Part shown: positions 44,084-53,252 of the stretch, one piece after another
Position numbering within the stretch: the stretch's first letter is position 1
Layout of the letters: the number at the start of each line of letters is the position of its first letter
Source: Anaerolineae bacterium
Lineage (GTDB): Bacteria; Chloroflexota; Anaerolineae; Anaerolineales; Villigracilaceae
Length of the DNA: 63,949 bases
Assembly (NCBI GenBank): GCA_030123675.1
Contig: JASJYH010000006.1
Location: 1 to 63,949, forward strand
Direction of reading: 5' to 3'
Notes under the pieces: model-generated
Told to the model about the DNA's origin: nothing
Seen by the model: the letters and a program-made list of their open reading frames with translations, nothing else
Database searches by the model: none
Translations under genes and position numbers: made by a program

Positions 44084-44929
44084 ATGAACATCCTTAAAAC
44101 CAAATTTAAACTTTACTGGCCACTCATAAAAGGTCTACAAACCGGATTATTAATTGCAACGGGCGTTGCTGGCTACCTAAGTGCGCATAGTAATCCTATA
44201 TTGTTGTACCCATTAATAGGCAGCTTGTTCCTTTCCATTAGCGGGTCGACAATCCTCAATATGTGGTGGGATCGCGATTTAGATCTCAAAATGAAACGTA
44301 CTCAAAATCGTCCCACTTCCAACGGGTCTGTTACGCCTACCGAATCTCTCCGGCTTGGATTGTTATTGTCAGGCCTAGGAGTTGGCTGGGCTGTGGCAGT
44401 TGATGCACTCTTTGGGTTGGTAGTGTTCGCAGGCCTATTTTTTGATGTAATTATCTATAGTGTCTGGCTTAAACGCCGAACCTGTTGGTCGATCGTTTGG
44501 GGAGGCATCTCTGGTGCCATGCCAGTCTTGGCTGGGCGTGTGCTGGCTGTTGGGGAGATAGAAATTGTTGGTTTGTTACTAGCATTAGCTGTTTTGTTTT
44601 GGATTCCAACCCACACGTTAACCTTTAGCATTAAATTTCTGGATGATTATCGTGCTGCTGGCGTGCCGACCTTCCCTTCTACCTATGGGATTGTTACCAC
44701 GCGCGCAATTATTGCATTTTCATCAATTATCGCGGCTGTCAGCATTTTGGCTGCAAGCATCCTGATCGGGGTTCAAACAGGCATATTAGGTCTGATTATC
44801 GTCCTGTCAGCTGGATTGCTTATTCTTTCTTTTACAACAATCATTCGACCTTCTGAGCGGGTTAATTTCAGGCTATTCCGGTATGCATCAATCTATATGC
44901 TTTCATCCATGATTTTGCTTTCCATATAG
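44084..44929 (+). CDS. ctaB: Protoheme IX farnesyltransferase (heme O synthase), UbiA family
   Basis: 281 residues, about 8-9 membrane helices. The prenyl-diphosphate-binding motif NMWWDRDLDLKMKRTQNRP and the second acidic motif KFLDDYRAAGVPTFPSTYG fit CtaB/CyoE rather than UbiA proper. It makes heme O for heme-copper oxidases, so aerobic respiration is suggested, although no oxidase genes are in the window. Monocistronic as far as can be seen. Confidence 0.82.
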   Translation: MNILKTKFKLYWPLIKGLQTGLLIATGVAGYLSAHSNPILLYPLIGSLFLSISGSTILNMWWDRDLDLKMKRTQNRPTSNGSVTPTESLRLGLLLSGLGVGWAVAVDALFGLVVFAGLFFDVIIYSVWLKRRTCWSIVWGGISGAMPVLAGRVLAVGEIEIVGLLLALAVLFWIPTHTLTFSIKFLDDYRAAGVPTFPSTYGIVTTRAIIAFSSIIAAVSILAASILIGVQTGILGLIIVLSAGLLILSFTTIIRPSERVNFRLFRYASIYMLSSMILLSI

Positions 44930-45070
44930 ATTAGGCTTAATAATGAAGTAGTAGCTTGACTTCGAACCTGAATCTAGCCAATATGGCTTCAATCCCACCC
45001 CAATTGTTGCCTTACTATCCCATTACAGTTTTGCTCATCCTTTGAAAATTCAATTAAGTAATGATAAAGT

Positions 45071-45092
45071 TCGATATCCAATCGATATCCAA
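45071..45092. repeat. Two tandem copies of an 11-bp unit
   Basis: TCGATATCCAA occurs twice in a row at 45071-45081 and 45082-45092, between the tRNA terminator and ctaB. Part of the 408-nt gap 44930-45337, which otherwise holds the tRNA and its terminator. Confidence 0.6.
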
Positions 45093-45108
45093 TCTCTTGC
45101 CGAAATTT

Positions 45109-45141
45109 AAAAAAATAAGCTTGCCAAAAATTGACAAGCTT
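45109..45141 (-). terminator. Terminator of the tRNA gene
   Basis: AAGCTTG (45117-45123) pairs with CAAGCTT (45135-45141), extendable by two further pairs. On the minus strand the stem is followed by ATTTTTTT (45116 down to 45109), a textbook intrinsic terminator just after the tRNA. Confidence 0.85.
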
Positions 45142-45152
45142 TTTCAAATCTG

Positions 45153-45224
45153 TGGCGAGGGTGGGGTTTGAACCCACGGCCAAGAGCTTATGAGTCTCCT
45201 GCTCTACCACTGAGCTACCTCGCC
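45153..45224 (-). tRNA. tRNA with anticodon CAU (elongator Met or lysidine-type Ile)
   Basis: 72-nt cloverleaf on the minus strand: acceptor GGCGAGG/CCTCGCC with discriminator A, D-stem GCTC/GAGC, anticodon loop CTCATAA, T-arm GTGGG-TTCAAAC-CCCAC. CCA is not encoded. The anticodon stem GGAGA/GCTCT has an A-G mismatch at the loop-closing pair (31-39). The GCAGG-GACTCATAA and CTTGG features resemble bacterial tRNA-Ile2, whose CAU is modified to lysidine, as much as elongator tRNA-Met, so identity is left open. Confidence 0.9.
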
Positions 45225-45337
45225 GAGCGGAAGAAATATTAGCATGGACAAACCCATTTGTCAACGCCAACCATTTACGGTTGAAAAATATGTGTTCGAT
45301 ACTCAATCACTTGTATAATATTGAATGAGGCCGCAGC

Positions 45338-46255
45338 ATGAAAATTTTGGTTATAAGTGAAAACTCAGAAGAGATCACTACCATGCAACAAGTACTGGTT
45401 CAAGGCGATCATAAAGTCACATTTGTTGAAGAAACGGAAATGGCATGGAAGCTAATTACCGAAAATGAATTTCGTTTTGTTATTGCTGATGCGTCTGAGA
45501 AAGAGCAAAGTATTCACAAATTAGTTCAAAAAATTCGAAGCGATCCGAATATCACGGGCCACATCTATGTTCTTGTATTGTTAAATCAAGGCCAAAGTGA
45601 AGATTTTGTGCCCAATACAGGGACTGGTGCAGATGATTATCTCAGCAAACCTTTATCCCCCCGGAATTTAAAAACGCGTGTATCGGTGGGGGTTCGTATT
45701 TTGTCAATGAGCGATACACTATCTCAAGCCCATGATCAATTAGAAAATTTGGCGATGTATGACAATTTAACTGGCCTTATGAACCGTCAGGCTTTTTATA
45801 GAGTCTCAAGGGGAGAGCTAGATCGAGCACGTCGTGATTCACAGGGTACGAGCGTTATTGCTATAGAGATTGACAACATCAACGCGATAAACGATGAGCA
45901 CGGGCATATTATTGGGGATGAGGTTTTGCAAATCGTCGCCCATATTATTCGGGAAAAGTGTCGTCCTTACGATTGCATCGGACGCTGGGGCGGCGCTCAG
46001 TTCGCGATGACCTTGCCTGGCTTTGTAAGCACAGATGCAGAGAAAATAGTCAACCGGATTCTGTCAGGCGTCCAAGCTAAAGAAATATCTCTTGAAAGTG
46101 GAGACACTTTGGAAATCAGTCTTAATTTTGGGATTGCATCATCCCAAAAAATCGATGCTAATGCAGAGATAGACCCTTTTATCCAAAGTGCCATCCTAGC
46201 CATGAATAACAGCAAACTAAACGACAAAGATAATATGAGCGTTGTCTTCATATAA
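45338..46255 (+). CDS. Receiver domain plus degenerate GGDEF domain protein
   Basis: 305 residues. Receiver-like domain (about 1-122) with a phosphoacceptor candidate D51 (VIADAS) and conserved K104 (YLSKPL). The GGDEF-fold domain is at about 138-303, starting DNLTGLMNRQAFY. The signature loop reads GRWGGAQF (218-222), so the D/E pair of GGDEF is lost and cyclase activity is unlikely. It may act as a c-di-GMP- or GTP-binding or protein-interaction domain. A TATAAT box at 45313-45318 lies 19 nt before the ATG. Confidence 0.88.
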   Translation: MKILVISENSEEITTMQQVLVQGDHKVTFVEETEMAWKLITENEFRFVIADASEKEQSIHKLVQKIRSDPNITGHIYVLVLLNQGQSEDFVPNTGTGADDYLSKPLSPRNLKTRVSVGVRILSMSDTLSQAHDQLENLAMYDNLTGLMNRQAFYRVSRGELDRARRDSQGTSVIAIEIDNINAINDEHGHIIGDEVLQIVAHIIREKCRPYDCIGRWGGAQFAMTLPGFVSTDAEKIVNRILSGVQAKEISLESGDTLEISLNFGIASSQKIDANAEIDPFIQSAILAMNNSKLNDKDNMSVVFI

Positions 46256-46439
46256 AGCCCCTAATCAATACCTAGTGCCCGTCCAAATTAATTTTAATTG
46301 GTGAAGTGGTTGGGTAGGGCAATTTCAGCCATTAGTATCATGTTGTCCGGGTACTAGCCAGCAGTATATACGTATAAACTTTTTTTGCCTACCTCCAGGC
46401 TGACTCTGTCAGACAAAAAATGTGTCAGGTAGCTTAAAA

Positions 46440-46754
46440 TTAATATACAAATTCCAGGATCAGCAAGACCGCCATACCTACCAATAAGGTCATTAGGATA
46501 TTTTTTGTTTTCCAGGCTACAAATATAGCCACGAACCCTGATATTAAACGAAAATTCATCAACGATAAATCCAATTGATCAGATCGAATGAGTAACTCTG
46601 GTACTACTATTGCAGTCAGTACCGCTGGGGGTACAAAGCGCAAAGCTCTTTGCATCAATTCTGGAATTTCATACTTGCCCACCAAATAAATGAACGAAAA
46701 CCGCATCCCGAAAGTTAACAATCCACCTAAGAGAATAATAATCCAGATGTTCAT
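46440..46754 (-). CDS. azlD: Branched-chain amino-acid export subunit AzlD
   Basis: 104 residues, about four short membrane helices; LLGGLLTFGMRFSFIYLVGK near the N-terminus and RFVPPAVLTAIVVPELL are AzlD signatures. Overlaps azlC by 4 nt (ATGA type), as usual for this two-subunit exporter of branched-chain amino acids or azaleucine. Confidence 0.88.
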   Translation of the reverse strand: MNIWIIILLGGLLTFGMRFSFIYLVGKYEIPELMQRALRFVPPAVLTAIVVPELLIRSDQLDLSLMNFRLISGFVAIFVAWKTKNILMTLLVGMAVLLILEFVY

Positions 46755-47434
46755 TTTTTACTCTCTAACAGGGTCCCCACTATGATTCCTGACAAGCCGG
46801 CCGCAATCAATCCGAGTTTATAGGGCATGTCATACACCAGCAAAGCAACTACTCCGGCTGAGAGCGAAGCCGCAATAGCAGGCCGATCCCTTAATGTAGG
46901 TATGATCAACGCAATAAATGTAATCGGAAGTGCAAAATCCAACGGCCAAGATTCCGGTAAGGTGGCCCCCAATAATATTCCTGCTGCTGTACTGATCTGC
47001 CAGGCAGTCCATAACATCAAGCCTGCCCCTAGAAAGAACCAATGACTAGATTCTTTGGGATCCTCCCGCTCATAATTGAGTATCGTGACAGCATAAGCCT
47101 CATCCGTGAGTAAGTAGGATAGCAGTATTTTCCAGCGCATTGGCAGAGCACGAACATAAGGCGCTACGGAAGCGCTGTATAACATATGTCGTAAATTGAC
47201 AATGGCAATTGTCAGCACGATTACAATTCCTGGAACAGTATCCCGTACGAGTTGGGCCGTGATAAATTGAGCCGAACCAGCAAAAATGATAGAGGACATC
47301 AGTTGGGCAGGTACAGAGCTAATTCCAGCGTTTAGCGCCAGCACACCATAGATCAGCCCAAATGGGATCACGCCTATTAAAATTGGAAGTTCAGCCCGGA
47401 CGCCCGCCCAAAACGAAGTCTGGTTATTATTCAT
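46751..47434 (-). CDS. azlC: Branched-chain amino-acid permease AzlC
   Basis: 227 residues with about six membrane helices. RAELPILIGVIPFGLIYGVLA and MSSIIFAGSAQFITAQL are the family's signature segments, along with the SYLLTDEAYAV motif. It forms the exporter with AzlD encoded next to it. The pair stands alone between a GGDEF-type gene and glpD, on the minus strand; the converging space at 46256-46439 contains a small CTGAC/GTCAG hairpin at 46400-46412. Confidence 0.9.
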   Translation of the reverse strand: MNNNQTSFWAGVRAELPILIGVIPFGLIYGVLALNAGISSVPAQLMSSIIFAGSAQFITAQLVRDTVPGIVIVLTIAIVNLRHMLYSASVAPYVRALPMRWKILLSYLLTDEAYAVTILNYEREDPKESSHWFFLGAGLMLWTAWQISTAAGILLGATLPESWPLDFALPITFIALIIPTLRDRPAIAASLSAGVVALLVYDMPYKLGLIAAGLSGIIVGTLLESKK

Positions 47435-47539
47435 AAGCCCCTATTATATGTTACTGATCACCCACTTCATTTTCGCACGAAAGGAGCAGGCTCCAAAATT
47501 AAGAAAGATAAATAAATGCGACTCCAGCAGAAATTGTTG

Positions 47540-49171
47540 TTAAAGGTTTACACCATGCCGGTCTTGTAATATTTCCAGAGTTCTTTCAATTTCCGTATGT
47601 TTGTGCCCATCGCTCCAGCCCAAGTCCCTTGCTAATATATCTGCCAGTTCATCGATGAGCGGGCGATTGAGATAACCGAGGAAAGCCATCAATGAGCGTC
47701 GCAGAATTAAGTCGTCCAGACGAACAACTTTTTCTTTTTCTGCCAGAAAATTCACTTCGTGCTGTGTCATTTCCGGATAATGTTTTAGCGGAGTATTCTC
47801 TCCCTTATGATATGCACTGATCTCGCGACAGCGCGAGCCGTATCGCTCAAAGAGCGGCGTATCGCCCTCAGGTGATTCTTTCATAACTGCATAATCTTGT
47901 CCGCCACCGATGGGGAGATTTCTGGTATCAGCCGTGCGAGATAACCCAAGGAAGGTCAGCGCCTTGTCGGTTGTTTGTTCCGAAAATGCCCGATAACTGG
48001 TCCATTTGCCGCCCACCAGCGAATAGACCGGGATATCCTCGAGTAACTCTTCCCGGAGGCTGTGATCGCGCGTGATCTGGCCAGTAGTATTGGCATCGCT
48101 GAAAGCCAATGGACGCACGCCTGAAAAGCGGAATATGATCTGTTCACGCGCTAGCTGAATGCCAGGAAAGACACGTCCGACCATTTCGAAGAAATAGTCC
48201 ACTTCACCTTCCGTGCAGCGGGCTTCATCAGCATTTTCGATCGGGAGGTCGGAAGTGCCGATAATGACTTTGTCTAATAAGGGAAAGATGAGTACGATCC
48301 GTCCATCCTTGTTTTCGAAGAATAACTCGTTCTCACTAATGGCAGCCCGTAGCTCTGGATTATCCAGAACAAGGTGCGAGCCTTTGGTACCGCCGATATA
48401 ACGCTCAGCAAGCCCAAGGTCGGTATTGACGCGGTCTATCCAAGCGCCGGCGGCGTTGATGATTAATTTTGGGCGGATTTGGTATTGCGCTCCAGTCAAC
48501 TCATCCTTCAAAAGCACATTTTTGCCATCCAGACCCCTGAACGAAACATAATTCAATGCCCGCGCATGAGGCCCTTCGGATTCGGCGTCCAATATCAATT
48601 CGACGGTGTAGCGTTCGGGGCTGAGAATGGAACCGTCGTAATACGTGGCGGTGTAGCGAATATTCGGGTTGAGCTGCGGGAATTTTTTTAAGGAGGCAGT
48701 TCGACCTGCAAAGCGATGTGTCGGGACAGTGCTCTGTGCTCGAGTGAAGGCATCGTAAACCATCAGGCCAAGCTTGATCACAAGCGCTCCGCGTTCGGAT
48801 GGCTTTTTCAGCCAGCCCAGGAACTTAAGAGGCGCATTCAATAGACCTGACCAGAATTTATAGATAGGAATGGTTGTGGGCAGCGGGCGCACCAAATGGG
48901 GCGCATTTTGAAGCATGCGGTTGCGCTCTTCCACGGCTTCGCGGACCAGGTGGAATTCACCGTTTTCCAAATAGCGCAGGCCGCCGTGGGCCATGTGTGA
49001 GGAAGCCCCGGATGCACCCGAACAGAAATCGGCACGGTCGATCAGGAGTACGTCCACACCATTAAGTGCCAGATCGCGAAATGTGCCGGCGCCGTTGATG
49101 CCCCCGCCGATGATCAGCACGGATATGGATTCTTTTTCCCGGAGGGATTGCAAAATTTCTGCGCGGATCAT
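47540..49171 (-). CDS. glpD: FAD-dependent glycerol-3-phosphate dehydrogenase
   Basis: 543 residues. N-terminal FAD-binding VLIIGGGINGAGTFRDLAL, then SGASGASSHMAHGGLRYLENGEF, a GlpD/GlpA signature, and a C-terminal helical domain (about 400-540). Membrane-associated oxidation of sn-glycerol-3-phosphate to dihydroxyacetone phosphate with electrons to quinone. Directly downstream of glpK, so the two form a glycerol-utilisation operon on the minus strand; a glpF facilitator is not present here. Confidence 0.93.
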   Translation of the reverse strand: MIRAEILQSLREKESISVLIIGGGINGAGTFRDLALNGVDVLLIDRADFCSGASGASSHMAHGGLRYLENGEFHLVREAVEERNRMLQNAPHLVRPLPTTIPIYKFWSGLLNAPLKFLGWLKKPSERGALVIKLGLMVYDAFTRAQSTVPTHRFAGRTASLKKFPQLNPNIRYTATYYDGSILSPERYTVELILDAESEGPHARALNYVSFRGLDGKNVLLKDELTGAQYQIRPKLIINAAGAWIDRVNTDLGLAERYIGGTKGSHLVLDNPELRAAISENELFFENKDGRIVLIFPLLDKVIIGTSDLPIENADEARCTEGEVDYFFEMVGRVFPGIQLAREQIIFRFSGVRPLAFSDANTTGQITRDHSLREELLEDIPVYSLVGGKWTSYRAFSEQTTDKALTFLGLSRTADTRNLPIGGGQDYAVMKESPEGDTPLFERYGSRCREISAYHKGENTPLKHYPEMTQHEVNFLAEKEKVVRLDDLILRRSLMAFLGYLNRPLIDELADILARDLGWSDGHKHTEIERTLEILQDRHGVNL

Positions 49172-49247
49172 AAAATCAGACTATAGATATGAGACCTATG
49201 TGTTCGGGCTAAATATCCAAAGGCTCCCATCTAATGGCTCATATTTG

Positions 49248-50732
49248 CTAAACCCAATCAAATGTGCGGGTAACGGCTTTCTTCCAACTGGTCATTAACC
49301 TTTGGCGGGTCTCGATATCCATATCTGGTTCCCACACTTTATCTATGGTCCAGTTCGCGCGCAACTCGTCGAAATTCTTCCAGAAGCCGACAGCCAGCCC
49401 GGCGGCGTATGCTGCACCTAAGGCGGTGGTCTCGGCCACATTCGGGCGCACAACCGGGACATTCAAAAGGTCAGATTGGAATTGCATGAGCAGGTTGTTG
49501 AAAACCATACCGCCATCTACTTTTAGTGCGCTCAGACTCACACCCGAATCTGCTTCCATGGCGTCCAGCACTTCCCTGGTCTGGAAGGCTGTCGCTTCGA
49601 GCACTGCCCGGGCGATGTGACCTTTGTTAACATAGTGCGTCATACCCAGTATGGCACCGCGCGCGTCATTACGCCAGTACGGCGCAAATAGCCCCGAGAA
49701 GGCCGGCACGAAATAAATACCGCCATTATCTTCAACTGTGTTTGCCAGTTCTTCCACATCGGATGCTTTATCTATCAGGCCCAGATTATCACGGAGCCAT
49801 TGGACGAGCGCGCCGGTAATGGCGATTGAGCCTTCCAATGCATAAATGGGAGCTTGGTCTCCGATCTTGTAGCCGAGTGTGGTCAGCAAGCCTGATTTCG
49901 ACGGGATGGGGTTTTCGCCAGTATTGAGTAGCAAGAAACAGCCCGTGCCGTAAGTGTTCTTGGCTTCGCCTACGTTATAACAAGTTTGCCCGAAAAGAGC
50001 GGCTTGCTGATCGCCTAGGTCGCCAGCGACTGGGACGCCTTGTAACGGCAATCCATCAACTACTGAACCATAAATTTCTGAGGAGGAACGAATTTCCGGC
50101 AACATGGCATGTGGGATGGTGAGAATTCCAAGGATTTCTTCGTCCCACTCCAATGTAATTAAATCCATCAGCAGCGTTCGGGAGGCGTTGGTACCATCGG
50201 TGATGTGAAGCCCGGTTAGGTTCCAGATTAACCAAGTATCCATGTTGCCAAATATGAGCTCGCCTTTTTCGGCGCGTTCGCGCGTCTCAGGAATATTGTC
50301 GAGGATCCATTTGATCTTGGGGCCGGAGAAATAGGTGGCCAGAGGCAGGCCGGTTGTGCGTTTGAAGCGGTCTTGCCCGCCCTCTTTTTCCAATTCATTA
50401 CAGATCCCATCTGTGCGGGTATCCTGCCAGACGATAGCATTGTAGACTGGTTCGCCGCTTGTCTTATCCCATACCAGGGTGGTCTCACGCTGGTTCGTAA
50501 CTCCAATCGCTATGATATCCGCAGAATTGGCTTGTGCCTTTTTTAACGCTCCATAAATTACCGTTTTTGTATTCCCCCATATTTCCAGTGCATTATGCTC
50601 TACCCAGCCTGGTTTGGGAAATATTTGTTCATGTTCTTTCTGGTCTACAGAAATGATGCTGCCAGCATGATCAAAAAGGATACAGCGAGTACTGGTCGTC
50701 CCTTGGTCGATAGAAGCAATATATTTCGACAT
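49248..50732 (-). CDS. glpK: Glycerol kinase
   Basis: 494 residues, FGGY kinase family. N-terminal [15 protein letters not shown] phosphate-binding loop, [14 protein letters not shown], and the C-terminal signature region [16 protein letters not shown] and [12 protein letters not shown]-dependent phosphorylation of glycerol in the cytoplasm. First gene of the glpK-glpD pair; 30 nt downstream of an aminotransferase gene in the same direction, so the three may share a transcript. Confidence 0.95.
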   Translation of the reverse strand: MSKYIASIDQGTTSTRCILFDHAGSIISVDQKEHEQIFPKPGWVEHNALEIWGNTKTVIYGALKKAQANSADIIAIGVTNQRETTLVWDKTSGEPVYNAIVWQDTRTDGICNELEKEGGQDRFKRTTGLPLATYFSGPKIKWILDNIPETRERAEKGELIFGNMDTWLIWNLTGLHITDGTNASRTLLMDLITLEWDEEILGILTIPHAMLPEIRSSSEIYGSVVDGLPLQGVPVAGDLGDQQAALFGQTCYNVGEAKNTYGTGCFLLLNTGENPIPSKSGLLTTLGYKIGDQAPIYALEGSIAITGALVQWLRDNLGLIDKASDVEELANTVEDNGGIYFVPAFSGLFAPYWRNDARGAILGMTHYVNKGHIARAVLEATAFQTREVLDAMEADSGVSLSALKVDGGMVFNNLLMQFQSDLLNVPVVRPNVAETTALGAAYAAGLAVGFWKNFDELRANWTIDKVWEPDMDIETRQRLMTSWKKAVTRTFDWV

Positions 50733-50762
50733 ACTTCTTTCAATAAAAATAAGGTTCGATAC

Positions 50763-51920
50763 CTAAAGGACCGCCTTTATTCTCTCCAATCCTTTTTGGA
50801 TGTTTTCAATCGAATTTGCATACGACAGACGCAAGTAACCTTCGCCAAATTTTCCAAACGAATTTCCGGGCAGCAATGCCACGCCGGCCTCTTCTAAAAT
50901 TAGGTTAGCCAGCTCTTTTGAGCCCTTGCCGGTTCCGGTGATGTTAGGGAAAGCGTAGAAAGCCCCCTTAGGTTTCCGGCAATTAAAGCCAGGCAAGTTG
51001 TTCAATCCATCTACAATAACTTCGCGTCGGCGTTGATACTCAGCTACCATTACATCAACCATATCCTGTGGCCCGGTAATAGCTTCCAGCCCAGCAATTT
51101 GTGTAAAGTGTGCGGTTGAGCCAACGGAATGGGTTAAGAGCAGGTCCATACGCTCGGCCAATTCTTTGGGCATGATCCCAAAGCCCAACCGCCAGCCAGT
51201 CATTGAGAATGTTTTCGAGAAGCCATCCATAATGATTGTTCGTTCTTTCATTCCGGGCAATTTCGCAATCGTAGGTGCCTCTAACCCATCGTACACGATC
51301 CGGGCATAGATTTCGTCTGATAGCACCCAGCAGTCATATCGTTTGGCTTGGGAGGCGATATGTTCGAGATCCGCAGCCGAGATTACGCCTCCAGTGGGGT
51401 TGCTGGGCGAGTTCAGGATGATGAGTTTTGTGCGGTCATTGATCAGCTTGTCAAAGGCTTCCAGGTCGAACGAGAAGTCGTTTTCTTCTAAAAGTGGAAC
51501 TGCAACAGGCACACCTTCTGCGACCATAATCATGGCTTCATAGGTGGGGAAACCCGGATTAGGGTATATGACTTCGTCACCCGGATCGATCAATGCCAGG
51601 GCTGGGAAAAATAGGATGGGTTTGCCGCCGGGACTGACGACCACTTCGTCCGGATGGATTTTAATCCCACGCCTGCGACCGGCATCTTCAGCCAACGCTT
51701 CGCGCAACGACGGGATGCCTGCGGGCGCTGTATAGCGCGTTTTTCCATCCTGAATGGCTTTTATGCCAGCTGCGCTAACGTTTTCAAAAGTAGCATAATC
51801 GGGTTGGCCAATTTCAAGGTGAATAATTTCTTTTCCAGCGGATTCCAACTGATTGGCCCGTGCTAATACCTCATAGGCGCCTTCGGGCTCGAGATGCTGA
51901 GTACGGGATGCAAATGACAT
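50763..51920 (-). CDS. Class I PLP-dependent aminotransferase (aspartate/alanine aminotransferase-like)
   Basis: 385 residues. The PLP lysine lies in MDGFSKTFSMTGWRLG; NSPSNPTGGVISAADL and SDEIYARIVYDG are conserved fold-type I motifs, and the C-terminal RLSYANS holds the substrate-carboxylate Arg. Such enzymes transfer amino groups from aspartate, alanine, aromatic or other amino acids; the exact pair is not readable. The 243-nt gap before it (51921-52163) shows no gene and must contain its promoter. Confidence 0.88.
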   Translation of the reverse strand: MSFASRTQHLEPEGAYEVLARANQLESAGKEIIHLEIGQPDYATFENVSAAGIKAIQDGKTRYTAPAGIPSLREALAEDAGRRRGIKIHPDEVVVSPGGKPILFFPALALIDPGDEVIYPNPGFPTYEAMIMVAEGVPVAVPLLEENDFSFDLEAFDKLINDRTKLIILNSPSNPTGGVISAADLEHIASQAKRYDCWVLSDEIYARIVYDGLEAPTIAKLPGMKERTIIMDGFSKTFSMTGWRLGFGIMPKELAERMDLLLTHSVGSTAHFTQIAGLEAITGPQDMVDVMVAEYQRRREVIVDGLNNLPGFNCRKPKGAFYAFPNITGTGKGSKELANLILEEAGVALLPGNSFGKFGEGYLRLSYANSIENIQKGLERIKAVL

Positions 51921-52163
51921 GAGAATTCCTTTTACCGTTGAGTGGATTTTTTTTCGATGATTTCATGTTGACCAGATCAATTTGGCTTAATAGGCTGATC
52001 AAGATGCACCTGAGCAGATCGCATTAAAACCAGGAATGACTTAAGTGGGGGAGTATCATAATCAGCGTCCAAAATTAATACTTTCAGGTAGCTAGAAATC
52101 AGATCATACTTTTGGTACCTTTGATTTTCCGATTAACGGCTAGAAAAATAATTTCTTTGCTGG

Positions 52164-53252
52164 TCATCTCTCTCCTGTTATTCCAGCTTTGATCGCTTTT
52201 GCCGTGGCGGCAGAACGCGTGTGCACATTTAATTTTTGATAAATTGCCTTGATATGTCGTTTAATCGTATTTGGTGAAATAATTAGTTGTTTGGCAATTT
52301 CTTTATTTATCAAACCTTGGGTCAATAGTGATAATACTTGCAATTCTCTCTCGGTTAAATTCTTGAGTTCTCCATTAACTTGTTTTAAATCATAAGCTAA
52401 CCCAACCGATTGTAAAAATGCGCTCCGCTCAAAGGTTTGTTTCTCTAAATATGCAAAAATGCGATATTTATCATACAATTGCTCAATAACTTCTGGCGAA
52501 CCTACACCGCTTACAACAATTGTTGTTATTCCTTTTACATTGCAATTATCTAACAACCGGAAACCTTCGTAATCCTTTGGGTCAACATTTTGAAATCTTC
52601 GGTCTAACGATAGATCGATTACTGCTAGTTGATATTTAATTCGCCCTAAAAACCCAAATGCTTCGCCAAAACTTCTTGAAACTTGAATGCTATAGCCAGA
52701 TTCAAGCAATAACTCAGAAAGTAAGTCCATCCAGCCTGCATCATCCTCAACAATAAGCGCTTTTTTGTCTCCCGAAATATTTTGAGTTCTGGTTTCAGCG
52801 CTGGCGATTGTTGTCTTATCACTTTCAAACCTTGAATAGTTAACTTGTCTCGCATTGGGTTGCGCCAACATTTCTTGAACTGTATCCTTAAAACCGGAGC
52901 GGGAAAAGTTTTCCTTGTGCAAGCATGTGTAGGCCCCATAATCCTTAATTGCCTTAACTGCTAATTCAACCGTTGCATAACCGCTTAAAAGTAATGAAGA
53001 ACAACCAGGATCGTAAAGTCGAATTTTATCCAGAATATTAAACCCGTCTGAATTTTTGTGATCACTGATATTCAGCGATAGATCAACAATCGCCAATCGG
53101 TGAGAAGAATTTCTAATAAGTTCTTCCGCCTGACTTAAATCGGATGCTACATCTACCTGGAACCCCAAATCGGCAACCAATTCACTCAGTAAATTTTGCC
53201 ACGAAGGGTCATCTTCAACAATAAGAACCCTAATATCTTTATTCTTGCTCAT
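52164..53252 (-). CDS. Response regulator with two receiver domains and LuxR-type HTH
   Basis: 362 residues. REC1 (about 5-125) with phosphoacceptor Asp in LAIVDLSLN, REC2 (about 165-285) with Asp in LAVIDLSLD, and a C-terminal LuxR HTH (about 298-358: LTERELQVLSLLTQGLINKE). The two receivers are clearly internal duplicates, sharing VEDDxxWxxLLSEL and an SGxxSxEV-like region. It overlaps the sensor kinase by 4 nt, so they are a cognate pair. Probably phosphorylated at both sites and DNA-binding; targets unknown. Confidence 0.9.
   Translation of the reverse strand: MSKNKDIRVLIVEDDPSWQNLLSELVADLGFQVDVASDLSQAEELIRNSSHRLAIVDLSLNISDHKNSDGFNILDKIRLYDPGCSSLLLSGYATVELAVKAIKDYGAYTCLHKENFSRSGFKDTVQEMLAQPNARQVNYSRFESDKTTIASAETRTQNISGDKKALIVEDDAGWMDLLSELLLESGYSIQVSRSFGEAFGFLGRIKYQLAVIDLSLDRRFQNVDPKDYEGFRLLDNCNVKGITTIVVSGVGSPEVIEQLYDKYRIFAYLEKQTFERSAFLQSVGLAYDLKQVNGELKNLTERELQVLSLLTQGLINKEIAKQLIISPNTIKRHIKAIYQKLNVHTRSAATAKAIKAGITGER

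Noticed and set aside
46367-46378. TATACGTATA palindrome between the GGDEF-type gene and azlD, resembling the core of the LacI operator candidate
   Set aside because: It lies downstream of both converging genes, not at a promoter, and a short AT-rich palindrome can arise by chance.
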